A stretch of 64,000 bases of DNA from Streptomyces sp. S.PNR 29 (GCF_030386795.1 NZ_JANUQM010000010.1:62001-126000), one strand, 5' to 3'; counted from the first letter of the stretch, positions 9,017-20,062 are shown. Notes: generated by a model not told the origin, from the letters alone. Numbers and translations: made by a program.

Positions 9017-10818
9017 GCCGGGGGGCGCGGTCGAAGGGGCAGAAGAAACGGGACCTCGCGGCGGAGGCCTTCCACGAGGGACTGCGGCTGGTGCGGACCA
9101 ACCCGGCGCTCTCCACTGTGGAATTCACCGTCTGCCGCGAGGAGAAGTGCGAGGTCGCGCCCCGCGAAGGCCTGGTGCGCGTCGACTCCGCCGGTGTCCT
9201 GCACGCGCACCCGGCCCGGATGGCCGACCCGGCGGTCTGGGCCTGGGCCCTCGCGCACGCCGTGCTCCACCTCGGCTTCGGCCATGTCCCGGCGGCCAAG
9301 GGCGTCCGCGAGCAGCCCGACCGCTGTGACGTCGTGGCCCGCTGCGTCGTCGTCAACCGCTTCCTGCTCGGCTTCCCGGTCGGCCGGGCCCCCGACGAGC
9401 TGCCCGTCTCCTACCCCGACGGCGACGAGGAGCAGCTGGCCGCACGCTGGCGGCGGGACGGAATCCCGGCTGCGTACGAGCGCTGCGGCACGGCGGGTGC
9501 CCAGGCCGACCAGCTGCTCATGGAGTGGGACACCTGGCGGTTCGGGCCCCCGCCGGACTGGCAGCTGGCGTTCGCCACCGCCCTGACCCGGACCGTGTCC
9601 GCGGCCGTGGACATGGCGGGCGGCCGTCGCGACTCCCTCGACAGCGAGGCACCCACCCTGCGCCCCTGGGAGCAGGCGCGCAGCTGGTTCGTCTCCTCCT
9701 ACCCCCTGCTCGGCGGCATCGCGGCCGGCATCGAGCTGGTCGCCGACGCCGAACTCGCCCGCGCCCACGGCATCGCCGTCGCCGCGGTGAACGCCGAGGC
9801 CGGCGAGATCTACGTCAACCCGCTGCGCCGGTTCGAGGACGAGGAGTGGCGGTTCGTCCTGGCCCACGAGATGCTGCACGCCGCCCTGCGCCACGGCGAC
9901 CGCTGCGGCACCCGCGACCCGTACCTGTTCAACATCGCCTGCGACTACGTCATCAACGGCTGGCTGAGGGAGATGCAGGTCGGCACCATGCCCGAGGGGG
10001 CGCTGCACGACCCGGAACTCGCGGGCCTGTCCGCCGAGGAGGTGTACGACCGGATCGCCGGCGATCTGCGGCGGATGCGGCGCCTGGCCACCCTGCGCGG
10101 CAAGGGCGTCGGCGACATCCTCGGCGCCCCGCTCGGCTCGCCGCGGGACTACGTCGACCTCGACGCGTTCTACCGCCGGGGGCTCGCCCAGGGCCTGGAC
10201 CTGCACCAGCGGCACGAGCGCGGGTTCCTGCCCGGCGGTCTGGTCGAGGAGATCCGCGCGCTCAGCCACCCTCCGCTGCCCTGGGACGCGCGGCTCGCCC
10301 GCTGGTTCGACGAGTTCGTGCCCCGCCCCGAGCCCCTACGGTCCTACGCCCGCCCCTCGCGCCGCCAGGCGGCCACCCCGGACATCCCGCGCGCGGGCCG
10401 TCATCTCCCGCCCGAGGAGATCGCCCGCTGCACCTTCGGCGTCGTCCTGGACACCTCCGGCTCCATGGAACGGACCCTGCTCGGCAAGGCGCTCGGCGCC
10501 ATCGCCTCCTACGCCGAGGCCCGTGACGTACCGGCCGCCCGCGTCGTGTTCTGCGACGCGGCGCCGCACGACGCAGGCTATGTGCCGGTCACCGAGATCG
10601 CGGGCCGGGTGCGGGTGCACGGGCGCGGCGGCACGGTCCTGCAGCCGGGCGTCGACCTGCTGCACCGCGCGGACGACTTCCCGCGCACCGCGCCGATCCT
10701 GGTGATCACGGACGGCTGGTGCGACGTACTGCGGGTGCGGCGCGAGCACGCGTACCTGATCCCGCAGGGCGCGAGGCTGCCGTTCAGCGCTCGGGGGCCG
10801 GTCTTCCGGGTGAGTTGA
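9013..10818 (+). CDS. VWA-domain protein with putative duplicated metallopeptidase region (DUF2201-like)
   Basis: 601 residues. The middle contains LAHEMLHAALRHG (around 284-295), a zinc-metallopeptidase motif HExxH plus a further His at +5. The C-terminal ~130 residues form a VWA-like domain with a MIDAS-type DTSGSM, a GGTVLQPG threonine loop and a VITDGW aspartate. The N-terminal third carries LAHAVLHLGFGH (81-91) with the same His spacing but Ala for the catalytic Glu, and similar flanking sequence, so it looks like a dead copy of the peptidase domain. Coupled to the MoxR ATPase by a GTGA overlap. The pair likely acts as a protein-remodelling or proteolytic module; the substrate is unknown. 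Confidence 0.85.
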   Translation: MSRGARSKGQKKRDLAAEAFHEGLRLVRTNPALSTVEFTVCREEKCEVAPREGLVRVDSAGVLHAHPARMADPAVWAWALAHAVLHLGFGHVPAAKGVREQPDRCDVVARCVVVNRFLLGFPVGRAPDELPVSYPDGDEEQLAARWRRDGIPAAYERCGTAGAQADQLLMEWDTWRFGPPPDWQLAFATALTRTVSAAVDMAGGRRDSLDSEAPTLRPWEQARSWFVSSYPLLGGIAAGIELVADAELARAHGIAVAAVNAEAGEIYVNPLRRFEDEEWRFVLAHEMLHAALRHGDRCGTRDPYLFNIACDYVINGWLREMQVGTMPEGALHDPELAGLSAEEVYDRIAGDLRRMRRLATLRGKGVGDILGAPLGSPRDYVDLDAFYRRGLAQGLDLHQRHERGFLPGGLVEEIRALSHPPLPWDARLARWFDEFVPRPEPLRSYARPSRRQAATPDIPRAGRHLPPEEIARCTFGVVLDTSGSMERTLLGKALGAIASYAEARDVPAARVVFCDAAPHDAGYVPVTEIAGRVRVHGRGGTVLQPGVDLLHRADDFPRTAPILVITDGWCDVLRVRREHAYLIPQGARLPFSARGPVFRVS

Positions 10819-10892
10819 GCCGGAGTGTGATCGGATGGGGTCCAGGGACCCGGATCAGGGGACCTTACGATAAGCATGCGAAAGGATCCGTC

Positions 10893-11318
10893 GTGGCAAC
10901 CACGCGCTCCGCACACACCGTCTGGGAAGGCAACCTGCTCGAGGGCAACGGCGTCGTCACCTTCGACTCCTCCGGCATCGGCCAGCAGCCGGTGTCGTGG
11001 CCGTCGCGCGCCGAGCAGGCGAACGGCAAGACCAGCCCCGAAGAGCTGATCGCCGCCGCCCACTCCAGCTGCTTCTCCATGGCGCTGTCGCACGGTCTGG
11101 CCGGCGCCGGCACCCCGCCCACCAAGCTCGTCACCTCGGCCGACGTCACCTTCCAGCCGGGTGAGGGCATCACGGGCATCCACATCACCGTCGAGGGCAC
11201 GGTCCCGGGCATCGACAACGACGCGTTCGTCGCCGCCGCCGAGGACGCCAAGGCCAACTGCCCGGTCAGCCAGGCCCTGAAGGCCGTGAACATCACCCTG
11301 TCGGCGAAGCTCGCCTGA
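10893..11318 (+). CDS. OsmC/Ohr-family peroxiredoxin
   Basis: 141 residues, starting at GTG 10893 with AAAGGA upstream. Family landmarks are the nucleophilic Cys in AAHSSCFSMAL and the second Cys in AKANCPVSQAL, with the SPEELIAAAH helix before the first. OsmC proteins reduce organic hydroperoxides in the cytosol with thiol donors and are usually stress-induced. TACGAT at 10866-10871 could be the -10 element, but I see no good -35. Single gene. Confidence 0.9.
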   Translation: MATTRSAHTVWEGNLLEGNGVVTFDSSGIGQQPVSWPSRAEQANGKTSPEELIAAAHSSCFSMALSHGLAGAGTPPTKLVTSADVTFQPGEGITGIHITVEGTVPGIDNDAFVAAAEDAKANCPVSQALKAVNITLSAKLA

Positions 11319-11448
11319 CCCGAGCCGTCGCCCACCACCTCGCGCAGGCCGTCCGACCCCGGGCGGCCTGCGCGACGCCGGTTTCGGGCACCCCGGCCGC
11401 CGGGGTATGAACAGGACGCCCGCCCCACCCTGTCCGGGAAGGACCCCG

Positions 11449-12837
11449 ATGCCGCCGACCACGTCCAGCAGCACGACGGTGCTCGACACCGCCACCCGCG
11501 AACAGACCCGCATCCTGCTGCTGTTCAGCCTGTCGGGCCGGGTACGTCCGGGCAGCTCCACCCTGGGCGCCCTCGTCGACCGGTTCGACTTCGGCCGCTT
11601 CGCCCCGCACCTGAAGACCAGTCACCCGGTGCTGCCCGTCCCGGTACTCGCGGACCGACTGCCGTCGGAGCGACTGCGGCTTCCGCACGGCGACCACGGC
11701 CTGACCCTCGCGTCCGTCGGCATCCTGGTCGTCGCCAGCCCGCGCGGTGACGCCACGCTCGTCGTGGACTGCGGCTTCGCGGGCGAGACCGCGGCCGACG
11801 ACGTCGCCGGCTGGCTGGCTGCCACCTGCTTCGACCGGGAAGGCATCGAACTCGACGACCGACCCCTGCTCGACGTGCTGAGCGAGCGACTGACCCTGCC
11901 GGAACCGCTCACCTTCGGCCAGAACGTCCACCAACTCGTCTTCCCCGGCGGCCGGTTACGGCAGCAGCTGCTGGACGGTGACGCCGCGCACGAAACCCGG
12001 CGGAACACCCTGCTGAACGCGATCGTCTACCGCGGGAGGATGCCGGGAAACCCTGCCGCGCCCTCCGGCGGAGACACCCCGCCGAACCTGCGCAACCACG
12101 GCATGACCCTGTCCGCGCACGGCCGCGGCGTCTCCGTCCAGGCGGGCTGGGCCCCGCACGTGGAGAACGGCCTCGCCCTGGTCGCCATCGGCATGATCTC
12201 CGCCCTGTCCGTGCTGCAGCGCACCCGGCTCGCCGCCTTCGAGATGATGAAGGCCAACGAGCAGGCGATGACGGACTCCCCGTACGAGATCCGCTCCCTC
12301 ATCTCCCGGCTCTCCGCCGGCGTGAACGAGCTCCAGCTCGACCTGGCCTTCGGTGTCGAGGCCTACGTCGACAGCCTGCTCATCCCGGAGATGCTCATGG
12401 AGGGCTTCCAGACCTCCCTCGGCGACGCCCTCGGCATCCGCGACTGCCTGGAGAACTCCGCGCGCATGGTGGAGCGCCTGACCTCCGTCATCAACGCCCG
12501 CTCCGCCGCCCTGGACGCCGAGCTCGCGGAGCGGGACGACCGCCGGGACCGCACCGTCTCCGGCCTGGTCGCGGCGGCCACGCTGATCGCCCTGCCACCG
12601 ACGCTGCTGCTGGCGTTCTTCGGCGTCAACGGCACCGACGTCGACGACAAGCGCTCCATCCTCGACCTGGGCGCCTACGGGACGGCGTACGCGCTGGCCT
12701 GGCTTCCCTTCGTGATCCTCGTCGTGATCGGATACCTCCTGCTCAGACGCGTCAACACCCGCTCCGGCTCCCTGTTGTCCCCGTCCGACGACCCGCCCGC
12801 ACCCGTGCCCGCGCCACGCTCGCCCTCCGGGAGTTGA
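11449..12837 (+). CDS. CorA-like membrane protein
   Basis: 462 residues from the ATG at 11449 (GGAAGG upstream); an in-frame ATG at 11407 has no ribosome binding site. The N-terminal two thirds are cytosolic and mixed alpha/beta, with long helices in residues 260-370. Two transmembrane helices end the protein, the first followed by FFGVNGTDV where CorA channels have their G-M-N selectivity motif (here G-V-N). The second is WLPFVILVVIGYLLL. Architecture and motif position fit the CorA divalent-cation family, but the changed signature makes magnesium transport uncertain. Followed after 6 bp by the glycerophosphodiesterase gene, so probably co-transcribed. Confidence 0.75.
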   Translation: MPPTTSSSTTVLDTATREQTRILLLFSLSGRVRPGSSTLGALVDRFDFGRFAPHLKTSHPVLPVPVLADRLPSERLRLPHGDHGLTLASVGILVVASPRGDATLVVDCGFAGETAADDVAGWLAATCFDREGIELDDRPLLDVLSERLTLPEPLTFGQNVHQLVFPGGRLRQQLLDGDAAHETRRNTLLNAIVYRGRMPGNPAAPSGGDTPPNLRNHGMTLSAHGRGVSVQAGWAPHVENGLALVAIGMISALSVLQRTRLAAFEMMKANEQAMTDSPYEIRSLISRLSAGVNELQLDLAFGVEAYVDSLLIPEMLMEGFQTSLGDALGIRDCLENSARMVERLTSVINARSAALDAELAERDDRRDRTVSGLVAAATLIALPPTLLLAFFGVNGTDVDDKRSILDLGAYGTAYALAWLPFVILVVIGYLLLRRVNTRSGSLLSPSDDPPAPVPAPRSPSGS

Positions 12838-12843
12838 CCGACC

Positions 12844-13602
12844 ATGACGCCACGCCCCGCCGTCTCCGCACACCGCGGAGGTTCCGAACGCGCCGGTCCC
12901 GCCACCTGGCAGGCGTACGAGGACGCGCTGCTGTCCGGCGCGGAGTACGTCGAGTTCGACATCCGGCGCACGGCGGACGGCGTCTTCGTCGTCTACCACG
13001 ACCCCCGAGCCGCGCACACGGGCCCCCTGCTGTCCACGATCACGCACGCCGAGCTGAGCGAGCGCGCCGGATACCCCGTCCCGGTCGTGGACGAGGTCAT
13101 GGCGCTGATCGCCGGGAAACTCGTCGGCCACCTGGACCTGAAGGAGACGGGCTACGAGCGGGAGCTCATCGACCGCGCGGTCGCCCTCCTCGGCGAGGAC
13201 GGCTTCGTCGCCACGACCCTGGAGGACCGCTCCGTCGCCGCGATCGCCCAGGCCTTCCCCGGCGTGCGTACCGCGCTGTCCCTCGGCCGCGACCGCAGGG
13301 AGCTGGCCCTGGCCCGTCTGCCCGGGACCCGGCTGAGCGAGCTGTTCCCCATGCGCCGCGTCCGTGCCTGCGGCGCCCACGGGGTCGCCGTGCACCAGCG
13401 GCTCGCGCGGACCAATGTGCTGCGCGAGGCGGCCCGGCACGGACTGTTCACCATGGTGTGGACGGTCAACGACGACACACTGATGCGGGCCTTCCTCGGC
13501 CACCCGCGCGTGGACGTGCTGATCACCGACCGGCCCCGGCGCGCGGTGGCCCTCCGCGACGAGCCCAGCACGGAGCCCCCCGTACGGCAACCGTCCCATT
13601 GA
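12844..13602 (+). CDS. Glycerophosphodiester phosphodiesterase
   Basis: 252 residues of the GDPD TIM-barrel family, which splits glycerophosphodiesters into glycerol-3-phosphate and an alcohol. Catalytic landmarks are AHRGG (residues 9-13), the metal-binding VEFDIRRTADG, VVYHD with its His, and GHLDLKE further on; the end shows TVNDDTLM and VLITDRP, as in this family. No signal peptide, so it probably acts in the cytosol on deacylated phospholipids. The start sits 6 bp after the CorA-like gene, whose last codons supply GGGAG as ribosome binding site. Confidence 0.9.
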   Translation: MTPRPAVSAHRGGSERAGPATWQAYEDALLSGAEYVEFDIRRTADGVFVVYHDPRAAHTGPLLSTITHAELSERAGYPVPVVDEVMALIAGKLVGHLDLKETGYERELIDRAVALLGEDGFVATTLEDRSVAAIAQAFPGVRTALSLGRDRRELALARLPGTRLSELFPMRRVRACGAHGVAVHQRLARTNVLREAARHGLFTMVWTVNDDTLMRAFLGHPRVDVLITDRPRRAVALRDEPSTEPPVRQPSH

Positions 13603-13662
13603 CAAGCGCCCGCTCAAGATTTGTGCTGGAGTCGGGCAGCGCCCTGGCGGAAGGGGACGGCG

Positions 13663-15531
<1,869 letters not shown>

Positions 15532-15541
15532 GGCCCGTACG

Positions 15542-16357
15542 TCACGGCTTGCGCGCCACCCCCGCGTACACCGGCACGATCCCCTCCGCCTGGGCCGCCA
15601 CGTCCTCGGGACCCGGCCGCCAGCCCGTCACCGGGATCACGCCCGGGCCCAGCAGTTCCAGGCCGTCGAAGAAGCGCAGGAACTCGGGGAGCGGACGGGG
15701 GAAGAAGGGCGTACCGCTCCGGCGGAAGTGGCCCGCGGCCTTCTCGACGGCCTCGGGGTTCAGGTCGGCTGTCACCTGCGACAGGATCAGGTGGCTGCCG
15801 GGGGCGAGGGCGTCGACGTACCGCTTCAGCAGGCCGTGGACGTCGTCCCCGTCGGCGGCGTCACCCAGGTAGTGCGTCAGGGCCACCAGCGACAGGGCGA
15901 CAGGCCGGCCGAAGTCCAGGGACTCGCCCGCGAGGCGCAGGACCGTGTCGGGGTCGCGGACGTCGGCGTGGACGTAGTGCGTGGAGCCCTCGGCCGTTCC
16001 GTGCAGCAGCGCCTCGGCATGTCGCAGCACGATCGGGTCGTTGTCCGCGTACACCACCCGGGACTCCGGGGCGACCTGCTGGGCCACCTGGTGCAGATTC
16101 GGCTCGGTCGGGATACCGGTGCCGATGTCCAGGAACTGGCGTGTCCCGGCCTCGGCGACGGTGCGGACCGCCCGGTGCATGAACCGGCGGTTGGCGCGCG
16201 CCCCGCGCAGCACGGTGCTGTCCGCGGCGAGGATCTTCCGGGCCAGCTCCTCGTCCACCGGGTAGTTGTCCTTGCCGCCCAGCCACCAGTCGTAGACGCG
16301 GGCCGGATGCGGCCGGCTGGTGTCGATACGGGTGGGCGCGGCGTCTGATCCGGTCAT
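15542..16357 (-). CDS. SAM-dependent methyltransferase, DUF574 family
   Basis: 271 residues beginning with the family hallmark PHPARVYDWWLGGKDNY. The SAM-binding motif is FLDIGTGIPT, then a YADNDPIVL strand-end acid and HADVRDP. DUF574 methyltransferases are very numerous in Streptomyces and usually sit beside HTH regulators of the DUF5753 type, as here. The substrate is unknown. The start ATG has CAGGAG upstream. Convergent with dnaK, only 10 bp between stops. Confidence 0.9.
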   Translation of the reverse strand: MTGSDAAPTRIDTSRPHPARVYDWWLGGKDNYPVDEELARKILAADSTVLRGARANRRFMHRAVRTVAEAGTRQFLDIGTGIPTEPNLHQVAQQVAPESRVVYADNDPIVLRHAEALLHGTAEGSTHYVHADVRDPDTVLRLAGESLDFGRPVALSLVALTHYLGDAADGDDVHGLLKRYVDALAPGSHLILSQVTADLNPEAVEKAAGHFRRSGTPFFPRPLPEFLRFFDGLELLGPGVIPVTGWRPGPEDVAAQAEGIVPVYAGVARKP

Positions 16358-16466
16358 GCGGCGTCTTCTCCTGGGGGTACGGGCTTTCGGGCCTCTCGGG
16401 CCTCTCGGGCAGAGAACGGGCCCGGTCGCTCAGAAGTTGCCGCCGGCGGCCAGGAGGTTGCCGTGC

Positions 16467-17330
16467 TCAGAATTTCTCGCGGTACTCGCGCAGCAGCTTC
16501 TCCGAGCGCTGCGTCGACGCGGCACGGGCGGTCATGTGGTCCAGCACCTCCAGGTGCGCGGAGACCTCCGTGCGGGAGTCCAGGTACAGCGCGCCGGTCA
16601 GGTACTCGGTGAACACCAGGTCGGGCAGCTCCGGTTCGGCGAAGCGGAACAGCGTGAAGGGGGCGTACGTCCCCGGGTGCGGGCCGTCCCGGAACTCCGC
16701 GATCTGCAGCGTGACCCGGTCGCGCGCGGCGAACTCCAGCAGCTTGTCCAGCTGGTCCCGCATGACCTTGCCGTCGATGCTCACCGGGCGCAGCAGCACC
16801 GTCTCGTCCATGATCACCCACAGGTGCGGCGGGTCGGGCCGGTCCAGCAGCCGCTGCCGCTCCATGCGCAGCGACACATGCCGCTCCACCGTGTCCGGCC
16901 CGGCGTTGCCGATCGTCCCGGCCTCCATAACGGTCCGCGCGTACTCCTCGGTCTGCAGCAGCCCGGGCACGAAGTGCGGCTCGTAGGAGCGGATGATCCG
17001 GGCGGCGCCCTCCAGGCTCACGTACAGGCTGAACCAGTCCGGCAGCACGTCGTGGAACCGCTGCCACCAGCCCGGCTGGTTCGCCTCCTCGGCGAGCGCG
17101 ACGAACGCGGCCACCTCTTCCTCGGCCACGCCGTACGCCGTCAGCAGGATCTGCACATACGGGATTTTCAGCGCGACCTCGGCCATCTCCATGCGCCGTA
17201 CGGTCGCCGGGGCGACCCGGAGGACCTTCGCGGCCTCCTCGCGTTTGAGGCCCGCGGCCTCCCGCAACTCCTGCAGCCGCTTTCCCAGCACCACCTGGCC
17301 CACGGTGGGCGCGGCCCGCCGCTCACTCAC
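16467..17330 (-). CDS. XRE-family regulator with DUF5753 domain
   Basis: 287 residues from the GTG at 17330 (GGGGAGG seven bases upstream). An HTH covers residues ~15-70 (LGKRLQELREAAGLKREEAA, then TVRRMEMAEV). The C-terminal DUF5753 ligand-sensor-like domain contains the FVPGLLQTEEYAR and YAPFTLFRF signatures. Such regulators normally pair with a small DUF397 protein. I find none here; a DUF574 methyltransferase follows instead after ~110 bp. A role in developmental or antibiotic regulation is typical of the group but cannot be shown from this sequence. Confidence 0.88.
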   Translation of the reverse strand: MSERRAAPTVGQVVLGKRLQELREAAGLKREEAAKVLRVAPATVRRMEMAEVALKIPYVQILLTAYGVAEEEVAAFVALAEEANQPGWWQRFHDVLPDWFSLYVSLEGAARIIRSYEPHFVPGLLQTEEYARTVMEAGTIGNAGPDTVERHVSLRMERQRLLDRPDPPHLWVIMDETVLLRPVSIDGKVMRDQLDKLLEFAARDRVTLQIAEFRDGPHPGTYAPFTLFRFAEPELPDLVFTEYLTGALYLDSRTEVSAHLEVLDHMTARAASTQRSEKLLREYREKF

Positions 17331-17550
17331 GCCACGCCTCCCCAACGCGCCGAAGCATACCGACCAGTGTGTCATGTGCGGCCGGGGGTCTCACAGAACC
17401 AGTGGGGCAACAGTTGCATTACCCCACGGGTAATCGACCCGGGCGGCCGTGGACGGGATCGTGGACGCAACGGGGCACGGACCGGGCGCATCCGGTCCGT
17501 GACCCGGCTCTCAGCTCCTGCACCTCGATCTCCACGGAGGGTGATTCGTC

Positions 17551-17976
17551 ATGTCCGCGATCCAGCTTGCCGCGCTCGCCCGGACCTCCGAGCCCCGGAC
17601 GATGCTGCGCCGCTTCCTGGCCCTCGATGCCGTGGTGACCGGCGCGAACGCCCTCGCCTACCTCGCCGCTTCCGGCCCGCTCGGCCGGTTCCTCGGGGTC
17701 GACTCCGGGCTGCTGCTGGCCCTCGGCGCGTTCCTCGCGGTGTACGCGGCGGGCGTGGCCTGGCTGGCCGCCCGGCCGCAACCGGCGGCGTTCGGCGTGC
17801 GCGTCGTCGTCGAGGCCAACGTCGCCTGGGCGGCGCTGAGCTTCCTCGCCCTCGCCCTCTGGCTGTCGCCCACCACGGCCGGCGCGGTCTGGTCGGTGCT
17901 GCAGGCGGTCGCCGTCGCCGGCTTCGCGCTGCTGCAGTACGCGGCCCTGAAGGCCCGTCAGGGCAGCAGCGACTGA
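17551..17976 (+). CDS. Four-helix integral membrane protein
   Basis: 141 residues with GGAGGG before the ATG. Four hydrophobic stretches are visible (FLALDAVVTGANALAYLA; LLLALGAFLAVYAAGVAWLA; ANVAWAALSFLALALWL; VWSVLQAVAVAGFALLQY). No catalytic or binding motif is evident. Its last 19 bases overlap the end of the convergent HTH gene. Confidence 0.75.
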   Translation: MSAIQLAALARTSEPRTMLRRFLALDAVVTGANALAYLAASGPLGRFLGVDSGLLLALGAFLAVYAAGVAWLAARPQPAAFGVRVVVEANVAWAALSFLALALWLSPTTAGAVWSVLQAVAVAGFALLQYAALKARQGSSD

Positions 17977-18773
17977 AGGTACTTCACCGTCGCCGGGTCG
18001 GCCGGGAGGAACGTCTCGATGGCCAGCTCGGCGACGGTCACGTCCATCGGCGTGTTGAAGGTGGAGATCGAGGAGATGAAGGACAGCGTCCGGCCCTCGT
18101 GCTCGATCTGCATCGGCAGCGCGAAGTACGGCACCGGCTCGTCCGGTTCCTCACCCGGCGCGGACTCCGGCACCGGGTACGCGGCCACCTCCTCGTACAG
18201 CGCCCGCAGCGCCTCGGAGCGGTGCAGGGCGATCTGCCGCTCCATCTGCGCCAGCAGATGGCCGCGCCACTCGCGCAGGTTGCGGATGCGCGGCGCCAGG
18301 CCCTGCGGGTGCAGGGTGAGCCGCATGGCGTTCAGCGGGGGCTCGAGCAGGGACTCCGGCATGCCGTCGAGCAGCATCATGATGCCCCGGTTGGCGGCCA
18401 CCACCCGGTAGGTCGCGTCGACCACCAGCGCCGGGTACGGCTCGTAGCCCTGGATCAGCCGCTCCATGCCCTCGCGCAGGGCGCCCAGCGCCGGGTCGTC
18501 CAGCGGGGTCTCCGGGTAGCGGGGCGCGTAACCGGCCGCCAGCAACAGCGCGTTGCGCTCCCGCACGGGCACGTCCAGGTGCTCCGCCAGCCGCAGCACC
18601 ATCTCCTCGCTCGGCCGGGAGCGGCCGGTCTCGATGAAGCTGATGTGCCGCGAGGAGGAGTCGGCGCGCAGCGCCAGCTCCAGCTGACTGACCCGCCGCT
18701 GCTCCCGCCAGGCCCGCAGCAGCGGACCCACACGCTGGGTGGTGGCCGTGGTACCGGACGTGAGAGTGGTCAT
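17958..18773 (-). CDS. XRE-family regulator with MmyB-like ligand-binding domain
   Basis: 271 residues from the ATG at 18773. The HTH is in residues ~15-70 (GPLLRAWREQRRVSQLELAL, then SSRHISFIETGRSRPS). The remainder matches the MmyB-like LBD, a PAS-related domain reported to bind fatty-acid-like ligands in this family; see YEPYPALVVDATYRVVAANR. These genes often sit next to an oxidoreductase they repress, but here the divergent neighbour is the pterin dehydratase across a ~127-bp gap. Its 3' end overlaps the convergent membrane-protein gene by 19 bp. Confidence 0.88.
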   Translation of the reverse strand: MTTLTSGTTATTQRVGPLLRAWREQRRVSQLELALRADSSSRHISFIETGRSRPSEEMVLRLAEHLDVPVRERNALLLAAGYAPRYPETPLDDPALGALREGMERLIQGYEPYPALVVDATYRVVAANRGIMMLLDGMPESLLEPPLNAMRLTLHPQGLAPRIRNLREWRGHLLAQMERQIALHRSEALRALYEEVAAYPVPESAPGEEPDEPVPYFALPMQIEHEGRTLSFISSISTFNTPMDVTVAELAIETFLPADPATVKYLQSLLP

Positions 18774-18900
18774 ACCAGGACCGTAGCCGACATGGGCGTA
18801 CGGCGTGCAGCCGCACACGTCCCACCAGGGCCCGCCCGGCCGTGCTGTGGCAGGCTGAAGAGGTACCCGACGTCCGGCGTCCAGGGAAGGAGCGCGGCCC

Positions 18901-19206
18901 ATGCCCGTCGAACCGCTGTCGCAGAAGGAGATCGAGGACCGGCTGGCGGAACTGCCGGGCTGGTCGCTCGAAGGGGACCGTCTCGCCCGCTCCTACCGGC
19001 TCGGCTCGCACTTCGCGGCGACGGCGATGGTCGTCCACATCGCCCAGGTCCAGGACGAGCTCGACCACCACTCCGACCTGACCCTCGGCTACAACACCGT
19101 GTCCCTCACCGTACAGACGCACAGCGCGGGCGGCGCCGTCACCGAGAAGGATCTGGAGCTCGCCCGCAGGGTGGAAGACCTGGCCGGGGGGCACGGGGCA
19201 CACTGA
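18901..19206 (+). CDS. phhB: 4a-hydroxytetrahydrobiopterin dehydratase
   Basis: 101 residues, GGAAGGAGC before the ATG. The active-site signature is clear: DELDHHSDLTLGYNTV followed by TVQTHSAGGAVTEKDLELA, which supplies the catalytic histidines. The enzyme recycles 4a-hydroxy-pterin made by aromatic amino acid hydroxylases; DCoH-type moonlighting roles also exist. No hydroxylase gene is adjacent. The methyltransferase gene starts 5 bp downstream and is probably in the same transcript. Confidence 0.92.
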   Translation: MPVEPLSQKEIEDRLAELPGWSLEGDRLARSYRLGSHFAATAMVVHIAQVQDELDHHSDLTLGYNTVSLTVQTHSAGGAVTEKDLELARRVEDLAGGHGAH

Positions 19207-19210
19207 CGGC

Positions 19211-19960
19211 GTGCTCGACTACGACAAGGAAGCGGAGCGATACGACGCCTCCCGCGGCGGCGAGCCCAGAGCCGCGGCCGCCGCGGAGGCGGTGCTGAGC
19301 CTCATACCGCCCAGGGCGTCCAGCCTTCTCGACGTCGCCTGCGGCACCGGCATCGTGACACGCCGGCTCGCGTCCGCACGCGCCGGCATGCGGGTCACCG
19401 GCGTCGACCTCGCCCTCGCCATGGCCCGGCAGGCCGCCGTACGCCTGCCCGGCGCCGTCGTGCGGGCCGACAGCCGCCGACTGCCCTTCCGGGACCGGGA
19501 GTTCGACGCGGTCAGCAGCGTGTGGCTGCTGCATCTCGCGCAGAGCGCCGAAAACGTGCGGACCATCGTCGGCGAGTGCGCCCGGGTGCTGCGGCCGGGC
19601 GGGGTGTACGTCACGACGGTCGACAAGGCCGCCGCCCACAACGTGGGCAGTGACATCGACGCGGTACTCGCCTCCCGCCCGCCGCGGGCCGCCCTGGACG
19701 CCGCGGCGGACGTCGAGGCCTGCGCCCTCGCACACGGCCTGGTCCCGGCCGGAGGGGCCCGCTTCACCGGCCGCGGCCAGGGCCGCAGCCCCCGCCGCAC
19801 GATCGCGGACCTGCGCCGCGGCTGGTTCATGACCCTGCCGCCCGGAGAGCCCCTCAGCGAGCAGTTCGCCACCCGCCTCGCGGCCCTGCCCGACCAGGAC
19901 CGGCCCCGGCCCGACCCGGTGTTCACCCTGAGGGCGTTCGTGAAACCGCCGGACGAGTGA
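19211..19960 (+). CDS. Class I SAM-dependent methyltransferase
   Basis: 249 residues, GTG start 5 bp after the pterin dehydratase. The SAM motif I is LLDVACGTGIVTRRLA, motif II ends in TGVDLALAMARQA, then RADSRRLPFRDREFDAV and the post-motif VLRPGGVYVTTVDK. This is the UbiE/COQ5-like small-molecule methyltransferase pattern. Substrate unknown. Probably co-transcribed with the pterin dehydratase. Confidence 0.88.
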   Translation: MLDYDKEAERYDASRGGEPRAAAAAEAVLSLIPPRASSLLDVACGTGIVTRRLASARAGMRVTGVDLALAMARQAAVRLPGAVVRADSRRLPFRDREFDAVSSVWLLHLAQSAENVRTIVGECARVLRPGGVYVTTVDKAAAHNVGSDIDAVLASRPPRAALDAAADVEACALAHGLVPAGGARFTGRGQGRSPRRTIADLRRGWFMTLPPGEPLSEQFATRLAALPDQDRPRPDPVFTLRAFVKPPDE

Positions 19961-20031
19961 ACTCCCTGGTCCGGTCGGACGGCGGCGGACCGGTCCCGGA
20001 CATACGGCAACTCGCCTGCCACCGGCGGCGA

Positions 20032-20062
20032 CTGGGAGGGAGGAACCCGTCCGCCCTCCCAG
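20032..20062 (+). promoter_or_regulatory. Hairpin overlapping the ribosome binding site of the PL11 gene
   Basis: CTGGGAGGG (20032-20040) and CCCTCCCAG (20054-20062) form a perfect 9-bp inverted repeat with a 13-base loop. The right arm ends inside AGGAGG (20061-20066), the ribosome binding site for the GTG at 20074. In mRNA the stem would partly mask it. It could also be a DNA operator. Function inferred only from position. Confidence 0.45.

Noticed and set aside
16358..16466. Expected DUF397 gene beside the DUF5753 regulator
   Set aside because: I read the gap in all frames and found no such sequence; only the DUF574 gene follows.
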